Positions 59,056 to 64,000 of a stretch of 64,000 nucleotides of DNA are shown one piece after another. This DNA comes from RHKX01 sp963823565 (GTDB lineage: Bacteria > Actinomycetota > Thermoleophilia > Solirubrobacterales > 70-9). How positions within the stretch are numbered: the stretch's first letter is position 1; each line of letters begins with the position of its first letter. Made by a program: the position numbers and the translations under genes. A model generated the notes under the pieces. It had not been told where the DNA came from. It was given only the letters and a program-made list of their open reading frames with translations, and did not search any database. Location of the stretch: NCBI GenBank assembly GCA_963823565.1, contig CAWGLR010000003.1:558001-622000 (forward strand). Reading direction: 5' to 3'.

Positions 59056-59460
59056 ATGAGCGAGCGCAAGATCAGAGTGGTCGTGGCCAAGCCGGGGCTC
59101 GACGGGCACGACCGCGGCGCCAAGATCATCGCCCGCGCCCTGCGGGACGCCGGCATGGAGGTCATCTACACCGGCCTCCACCAGACTCCCGAGCAGATCG
59201 CTGCGACGGTGATCCAGGAGGACGCCGACGCGGTCGGCCTGTCGATCCTCTCCGGCGCCCACATGACGCTCGTGCCGAAGATCGTCGAGATGCTGCGCGA
59301 GCAGGGCGCCGACGACGTCCTCGTCACGGTCGGCGGGACGATCCCCGCCGACGACATCCCCGAGCTCAAGGACCTCGGGGTCGCCGAAGTCTTCACTCCC
59401 GGGGCCCCGACCGACGACATCGTCGAGTTCCTGCGCTCGAACGTCGGCGCGCCCGCCTAG
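59056..59460 (+). CDS. Methylmalonyl-CoA mutase cobalamin-binding subunit
   Basis: A 134-residue B12-binding domain. The lower-ligand motif D-x-H-x-x-G appears as KPGLDGHDRGAK, followed by GLSILSGAHMTLVP and VTVGGTIPADDIPEL. It binds adenosylcobalamin base-off/His-on and docks on the catalytic chain at 56350-58008. The separation of the two by Rpf-like and tail-anchored genes, each with its own promoter, is unusual. Confidence 0.94.
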   Translation: MSERKIRVVVAKPGLDGHDRGAKIIARALRDAGMEVIYTGLHQTPEQIAATVIQEDADAVGLSILSGAHMTLVPKIVEMLREQGADDVLVTVGGTIPADDIPELKDLGVAEVFTPGAPTDDIVEFLRSNVGAPA

Positions 59461-59535
59461 CTCCGTCCTACTCGCCGTAGGTTCCGCCCGTCGCGCCGCC
59501 GCGCGGCGCCCGCGCCGATCGCCGAGCGCACCCGA

Positions 59536-59570
59536 TTGACTAGTCAGTCAGTCACCGGAGTCGGTAGCAT
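59536..59570 (+). promoter_or_regulatory. Operator and promoter of the etf operon
   Basis: TGACTAGTCA (59537-59546) is a perfect palindrome extended by two more GTCA units to 59554, typical of TetR-family sites. TAGCAT (59565-59570) is a likely -10 box, so the palindrome covers the -35 zone. The leader of about 40 nt contains GAGGAGG before a TTG start. Confidence 0.55.
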
Positions 59571-59615
59571 CACCGGCCGCAAGTCCCCTTTTTGCCCTCA
59601 GAGGAGGCATCCGCT

Positions 59616-60407
59616 TTGAAGATCTGTTGTCTTGTCAAGGAGGTGCCGGACGCCGCCGTCCAGAAGCGGCTCGACCCCGGCACCAAGCGGCTCGACCGCT
59701 CCGGCGAGCGGAACCTGAACCCGTTCGACACCCACGGCATCGAGGCCGCGATGCAGATCCGGGAGGGTGGTGAGGTCGAGGTCGACGAGATCGTCGCCGT
59801 CACCATGGGCCCGGAGACCGCGCAGCGCGCCCTCCACAAGGCGGTCGCCCTCGGCGCCGATCGCTCCGTCCACCTGACCGACGAAGCGCTCGCCGGCTCC
59901 GACGTCTGCGCGACCGGCTACGCCCTCGCGAAGGTGCTCGAGGCCGAGCAGCCGGACCTCGTCCTGCTCGGTCAGCAGTCCGACGACGGCGAGTGCTACA
60001 CGATCGGCGCTGTCGTCGCCGACCACCTGAAGATGCCGTCGCTGACGCAGGTGATCCAGATGGACGTCTCCGGCGGCAGCCTGCGCTGCGAGCGCCAGGC
60101 CGAGTACGGATACGACACCGTCGAGATCGAGCTCCCCGCCGTGATCAGCGTCGGCGACGCGATCAACGAGCCGCGCTACCCGTCGTTGAAGGCGATCATG
60201 GGCGCGAAGAAGAAGCCGCTCGACTCGAAGTCCACGGGCGACGTCTCGATCGAGGCCGACAAGGTCGGCGAGAGCGGTTCCCAGACCCAGGTCCTCGCGA
60301 TCAACCCGCCGCCCGAGAAGCAGGCCGGCGAGGTGTTCGAGGACGAGGACACTGCCGAGACGGTCGAGAAGATCGTCGCCTGGCTCGACGAGAGGAAGCT
60401 GATCTAG
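59616..60407 (+). CDS. etfB: Electron transfer flavoprotein subunit beta
   Basis: A 263-residue ETF beta subunit. KICCLVKEVPD, NPFDTHGIEAA, VTMGPETAQRALHKAVALGA and the DLVLLGQQSDDGE.Y stretch match EtfB/FixA. The start is the TTG at 59616, where GAGGAGG lies about 9 nt upstream and family similarity begins. It is adjacent to etfA with no gap (TAG then ATG). It receives electrons from acyl-CoA dehydrogenases. Confidence 0.95.
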   Translation: MKICCLVKEVPDAAVQKRLDPGTKRLDRSGERNLNPFDTHGIEAAMQIREGGEVEVDEIVAVTMGPETAQRALHKAVALGADRSVHLTDEALAGSDVCATGYALAKVLEAEQPDLVLLGQQSDDGECYTIGAVVADHLKMPSLTQVIQMDVSGGSLRCERQAEYGYDTVEIELPAVISVGDAINEPRYPSLKAIMGAKKKPLDSKSTGDVSIEADKVGESGSQTQVLAINPPPEKQAGEVFEDEDTAETVEKIVAWLDERKLI

Positions 60408-61385
60408 ATGGCGGACATCCTGGTTTACGCCCTGCACGACGACGAGGGCAACTTCAACAAGAACTCGATCGGCGCGATCTCGGAGGCGGCGAAGCTCGCC
60501 GGCGAGACCGGCGGCACCGCGAGCGCCGTCGTGGTCGGCGAGGTCTCCGACGAGGCCGCTGCCGGGCTCGGCAAGTACGGCGCCGCGAAGGTCTACCGCT
60601 GCAAGTCGGCCCCCGAGGGCTTGGCGCAGCCGATCGTCGACGTGATGGCGAAGGTCATCACCGACAACGGCATCGGCTACGCGCTGTTCGGCGGCGGCCT
60701 GCTCGGCTTCGAGATCGGGGCCGGACTGACGGCTCGCCTCGGCGCCGGCGTGACCATGGAGGTCACGGCGGTCAAGGTCGACGGCGGCAAGCTCGTCGCC
60801 GAGCGCCCGGTCCTGCAGGACTCGGCGATCGTCGACGTCGGATACGTCTCCGAGCCCGGGATCATCATCGGGCGCCTCAACGCGTTCGACGCGACCGAGT
60901 CCGGCTCCGGTGACGCGACCGTCGAGGACGTCGAAGTCGAGCTCTCCGAGTGGTCGACCAAGGCGAAGATGGTCACCCGCGGCGAGGCCCGCGGCGAGGA
61001 CGTCAACATCGAGGATGCCGAGATCCTCGTCGGCGGCGGCCGCGGCCTGGGCGAGAAGGACAACTTCTCGCTGGCCGAGGACCTGGCCGGCGCGCTCGGC
61101 GGCGCCGTTGCCGCCACCCGCGCGGTGGTCGACGCCGGCTGGTACCCGTACGCGGCTCAGATCGGCCAGACCGGCAAGACGGTCGCGCCGAAGCTGTACC
61201 TCGCGGTCGGGATCTCCGGCGCGATCCAGCACAAGGTCGGCATGCAGAGCTCGGAGAACATCCTGGCCATCAACAAGGACCAGAACGCTCCGATCTTCGA
61301 GTTCGCGGACCTCGGGGTCGTCGGCGACCTCCACAAGATCATGCCCAAGCTGACCGAGGCCATCAAGGCCAAGAAGGGCAGCTGA
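60408..61385 (+). CDS. etfA: Electron transfer flavoprotein subunit alpha
   Basis: A 325-residue FAD-binding ETF alpha subunit. The C-terminal FAD domain contains GGGRGLGEKDNF, GATRAVVDAGW-like AATRAVVDAGWYPY, QIGQTGKTVAPKLYLAVGIS and GAIQHKVGMQSSENILAIN. With EtfB it carries electrons to the ETF-QO encoded next. In mycobacteria the fixA/fixB pair adjoins the methylglucose lipopolysaccharide cluster; here they are about 18 kb apart. Confidence 0.96.
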   Translation: MADILVYALHDDEGNFNKNSIGAISEAAKLAGETGGTASAVVVGEVSDEAAAGLGKYGAAKVYRCKSAPEGLAQPIVDVMAKVITDNGIGYALFGGGLLGFEIGAGLTARLGAGVTMEVTAVKVDGGKLVAERPVLQDSAIVDVGYVSEPGIIIGRLNAFDATESGSGDATVEDVEVELSEWSTKAKMVTRGEARGEDVNIEDAEILVGGGRGLGEKDNFSLAEDLAGALGGAVAATRAVVDAGWYPYAAQIGQTGKTVAPKLYLAVGISGAIQHKVGMQSSENILAINKDQNAPIFEFADLGVVGDLHKIMPKLTEAIKAKKGS

Positions 61386-61434
61386 GCAAGTAGCGGGTAG
61401 CGGGTGGCAGGTGGCTCTCAGCGTGCTACTTGCT
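61385..61434. repeat. Inverted and short tandem repeats between etfA and ETF-QO
   Basis: AGCAAGTAGC (61385-61394) pairs perfectly with GCTACTTGCT (61425-61434). The loop repeats GGGTAGC/GGGTGGC/AGGTGGC units. It begins within the etfA stop codon and may tune expression of the downstream gene. Confidence 0.55.
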
Positions 61435-61489
61435 ACCTGCTGCGAGCTACTCGCTCTCGAACCGAGAAAGCGAGCTTGAGCACAGCGCC

Positions 61490-63190
61490 ATGGCAGTAGC
61501 ACCCAGCGAGTTCCCGCCCCCGTTCGACCCGAACGACTACATCGGCCCGCCGACCGACGCCGAGGACGAGCGCCTCGAGGTCGGAGTGGCGATCGTCGGC
61601 GGCGGTCCCGCGGGCCTCGCGTGCGCGAACCGGCTGATGCAGCTGCTCGAGGACGAGCCGGAGCTGACCGAGCGGCTCGGCGAGGTGCCGGTCGCGGTCA
61701 TCGAGAAGGGCAAGGTGTGCGGCGCGCACCTGCTGTCGGGCGCCAACGTCGTGCCCTCGGCCCTGCACAAGCTGTTCCCGGACGAGGGCAAGGACGACTG
61801 GCCGATCTTCCAGGAGGTCGACGACGACGCCGTCTACCTGCTGACGAAGAGCCGGGCGCTGCCGCTGGTGCCGATGCCGCCGAACTTCCGCAACCACGGC
61901 AACTACACGCTGTCGGTCTCGAAGCTCGGCCGCTTCCTCGCCGACCGCGCCGAGGAGAAGGGCGCCTACATCCTCACCGAGACCGTCGCCGACAAGCTGC
62001 TGGTCGAGGACCGGATCGTCAGGGGCGTGCGCTCGGGCGACAAGGGCCGCGACCGCGAGGGCGAGCCGCTGGGCAACTTCGAGCCCGGCAACGACCTGAT
62101 GGCGAAGGCGACCGTGCTCGCCGAGGGCACGCTGGGTCACCTCACCTACTCCGCGCTCGACTACTACGACCTTCGCGGGCAGGACCCGCAGCGCTGGGAG
62201 CTCGGCGTCAAGGAGGTCTGGGAGGTCCCGAACCCGCTGAAGAAGGTCATCCACACGATGGGCTGGCCGCTGCGCAAGGGCGCCAAGTACAACGAGTTCG
62301 GCGGCTCGTTCATCTACCCGATGGGCGAGGACAAGCTCTGCATCGGCATGGTCATCGGACTCGACTACACCGACGCCACGGTCTCCTGTCACGACCTGCT
62401 CCAGGAGCTGAAGACGCACCCGTTCGTCAAGAAGCTGCTCGAGGGCGGCAAGCGGGTCGGCTGGGGCGCCAAGACGATTCCCTCCGGCGGCTACTTCGCG
62501 ATGCCGAAGAAGCTCGCGGTCCCGGGCATGATGATCGCCGGCGACGGGGCCGGGATGGTCAACGTCCCGACGCTGAAGGGCGTGCACTACGCGATGCACG
62601 CCGGGATGTTCGCGGCGGAGTCGATCGTCGAGTCCCTGAAGAAGGACGAGGAGTCGGTCGACTTCTCCAGCTACGAGGAGAAGGTCCGCGGCTCGCTGAT
62701 CGAGAAGGAGCTCTACCAGTCGCGCAACATGCGCCAGCCCTTCGACAAGGGGTTCTTCGTCGGCGGCGCGATCGCCTCGGCGATGACCATCACCAAGGGC
62801 GCGTTCCCCGGTGGCCACTGGGATCAGGAGCGCGACGACGAGCACGAGATGTCGCTCGGCAAGGGCGCCGACGGCTACCCGCAGCCCGATGGCGAGCTCA
62901 CTTTCGACAAGCTCGGCTCGGTCTTCCTCAGCGGCAACGCGACCCGCGACGACGCGCCCAACCACGTCAAGATCCAGCGTCACGTCCCCCGCGAGGTGGC
63001 CCAGACCTGGGTCTCGATGTGCCCGGCGGCGGTCTACGAGATCCCCGAGGAGCAGCTCGAGGGCGACTCCCCGACCGTCGACCTCAACGTGACGCCGTCG
63101 AACTGCGTCCAGTGCGGCGCGATCACCGCCAAGGGCGGGCGCCTGACGATGCCCGAGGGCGGCGACGGGCCGCTGTACCAAGAGGTTTAG
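61490..63190 (+). CDS. Electron transfer flavoprotein-quinone oxidoreductase
   Basis: A 566-residue FAD/iron-sulfur enzyme passing electrons from ETF to the membrane quinone pool. The FAD motif is VAIVGGGPAGLACANRL; KTIPSGGYFAMP, MMIAGDGAGMVNVP and LKGVHYAMHAGMFAAE follow. The C-terminal cluster region reads MCPAAVYEI and NCVQCGAITAKGG. Only three of the four canonical cluster cysteines are visible: the expected C-x2-C-x2-C ends in Ile. The ATG at 61490 is used because similarity starts there. Confidence 0.9.
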   Translation: MAVAPSEFPPPFDPNDYIGPPTDAEDERLEVGVAIVGGGPAGLACANRLMQLLEDEPELTERLGEVPVAVIEKGKVCGAHLLSGANVVPSALHKLFPDEGKDDWPIFQEVDDDAVYLLTKSRALPLVPMPPNFRNHGNYTLSVSKLGRFLADRAEEKGAYILTETVADKLLVEDRIVRGVRSGDKGRDREGEPLGNFEPGNDLMAKATVLAEGTLGHLTYSALDYYDLRGQDPQRWELGVKEVWEVPNPLKKVIHTMGWPLRKGAKYNEFGGSFIYPMGEDKLCIGMVIGLDYTDATVSCHDLLQELKTHPFVKKLLEGGKRVGWGAKTIPSGGYFAMPKKLAVPGMMIAGDGAGMVNVPTLKGVHYAMHAGMFAAESIVESLKKDEESVDFSSYEEKVRGSLIEKELYQSRNMRQPFDKGFFVGGAIASAMTITKGAFPGGHWDQERDDEHEMSLGKGADGYPQPDGELTFDKLGSVFLSGNATRDDAPNHVKIQRHVPREVAQTWVSMCPAAVYEIPEEQLEGDSPTVDLNVTPSNCVQCGAITAKGGRLTMPEGGDGPLYQEV

Positions 63191-63262
63191 CCGGCCGGGA
63201 ATCCCGGAGAGTCAGGGCGCGAAGCAGCGTCCCAGACAGGGGTTCCCAGATGACTGCTCTCA

Positions 63263-63406
63263 TCAGCGCGCTCCGGCGCGCCACCGTTCCGCGTAGCGCC
63301 AGGCGCCCCGGATGGCGAGGAGGATGAACGGCAGCCAGATCAGCGGCGTGATCTGCCCGTCGACATCAGGGGTGGGAGCGTCTACGTCGAGCTCGCCCCG
63401 GAGCCG
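63263..63406 (-). other. Possible C-terminal membrane segment downstream of dinB
   Basis: One minus-strand frame reads ELDVDAPTPDVDGQITP, then LIWLPFILLAIRGAWRY and ends AERWRAGAR, which looks like a real hydrophobic segment with an amphipathic end. No ATG, GTG or TTG start precedes it, and its upstream part overlaps the dinB 3' end in another frame. It may be a frameshifted extension or a small gene with an unusual start. Confidence 0.3.
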
Positions 63407-64000
63407 GTCGCGGCCTGACGCTCGCCCGCGCGGCCCGTTCCCCCGCCGCCGCCGATCAGCGCCTCCCGGGCGGCCTCCGCGGCGCGGGCCTCGCGTGAGC
63501 CGGCCGGCCCGCGGGTGACCGCGGCGGCGCCGTAGCGCCCGTGGAGCTCGTCGAGCGCCGCGTCGAGCTCGGCCTGGCCCTCGCCCCAGATCGGCAGCTC
63601 GAGCTGTAGCCCGGCCCAGTCGCCGTCGAGGTTCGAGACCGAGACGCCGATCAGCGTCAGGCCCCGGCAGCGGACGAGCGGCATCGCCTCCGCGAGCAGC
63701 CCGCGCGCGACCCGCAGCAGCGGTGCGGTCGCGGCGGTCGCGCGGGGGAGGGTGCGCGAGCGGCTCGCTCGCGCGAAGTCGCCGAAGCGCAGGCGCAGGG
63801 TCAGCGTCCTGCCGCGGCGGCCGGCGTCACGCATCCGCCGGCTGACCCGCTCGACCGCCCTGGCGAGCGCGCGCTCGACGTCGGCGCGCATCTTCGGCCG
63901 CGATCCGAGGGCAGACTGGGAGCCGAAGCTTCGCCGCCGCCGGCGCGGGCGCACGCGCCGCTGCTCGCGCAGGTTGGCGAACGCGTGCAGGTGGCTGCCG
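63382..64000 (-). CDS. dinB: DNA polymerase IV (DinB), C-terminal part
   Basis: The gene enters from the right edge and stops at 63382. The visible 206 residues cover the linker (LHAFANLREQRRVRPRR, SFGSQSALG) and the little-finger domain (RTLTLRLRFGDFARASRSRT, LIGVSVSNLD) of a Y-family translesion polymerase. Catalytic palm residues are outside the window. The Arg-rich linker SFGSQSALG corresponds to the S-x-G-x-E/Q motif at the start of the little finger. No beta-clamp motif is evident at the C-terminus (ATGSGASST). Confidence 0.85.
   Translation of the reverse strand, partial: GSHLHAFANLREQRRVRPRRRRRSFGSQSALGSRPKMRADVERALARAVERVSRRMRDAGRRGRTLTLRLRFGDFARASRSRTLPRATAATAPLLRVARGLLAEAMPLVRCRGLTLIGVSVSNLDGDWAGLQLELPIWGEGQAELDAALDELHGRYGAAAVTRGPAGSREARAAEAAREALIGGGGGTGRAGERQAATGSGASST

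Noticed and set aside
63250..63327. 25-codon plus-strand ORF starting ATGACTGCT after ETF-QO
   Set aside because: No ribosome site or -10 box, and the opposite strand in this stretch reads more like a hydrophobic protein segment.

Overview
The window is a very GC-rich, gene-dense actinobacterial chromosome segment. Sixty-odd genes lie on both strands with short gaps and many 1-17 bp overlaps. The gene set includes an FHA regulator, a class II fructose bisphosphatase, an mmyco-type GH57/GT4/methyltransferase cluster, ergothioneine genes, ETF plus ETF-quinone oxidoreductase and split methylmalonyl-CoA mutase. Together with Lys/Pro-rich tails of the KITKAPKK type, this suggests class Thermoleophilia (Solirubrobacterales or a relative). 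That placement is inference from gene content. No rRNA, tRNA, CRISPR array, IS element or prophage was recognised.

Layout. 1-8 kb: LLM-class oxidoreductase fragment, membrane Ser/Thr kinase with a C-terminal beta-propeller, secreted protein, FHA-HTH regulator, proton-translocating transhydrogenase pntAA-pntAB-pntB, first PRC-barrel protein, LapA-like protein. 8-15 kb: pilin-like fusion protein, egtB-egtD, and a four-gene quaternary-amine-type ABC transporter. 15-25 kb: nucleotide cyclase, glpX, MarR-GNAT fusion, YihY, primary sigma factor with a classical promoter and long leader, zinc-ribbon protein, a decayed beta-helix surface gene, PilT-like ATPase, HxlR regulator. 25-36 kb: unknown 590-aa protein, two Get3/ArsA ATPases, divergent parA-ftsZ-ggt, Lon-N protein, second cyclase, DipZ-like protein.

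36-46 kb: two methyltransferases, GH57 glucanotransferase, GT4 glucosyltransferase and a left-handed-helix acetyltransferase, matching the mycobacterial methylglucose lipopolysaccharide locus; then meaB, two more PRC-barrel proteins (one frameshifted) and three coiled-coil/DivIVA-like proteins. 46-64 kb: acyl-CoA dehydrogenase, FIST plus GGDEF-EAL pair, leucyl aminopeptidase, thiolase, HAD phosphatase, amidase, methylmalonyl-CoA mutase in two separate polypeptides flanking an Rpf-like protein, etfB-etfA, ETF-QO, and the end of dinB.

Two features stand out. First, many transcription units carry a TANNNT box 6-7 nt before the start codon, so leaderless transcription looks like the default here; sigA, etfBA and the transporter binding protein are visible exceptions with leaders and Shine-Dalgarno sites. 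Second, parA and ftsZ overlap by 17 bp outside any division-cell-wall cluster, and both proteins carry long, charged N-terminal extensions. They face a Get3-like ATPase pair, which makes a candidate Z-ring placement module.
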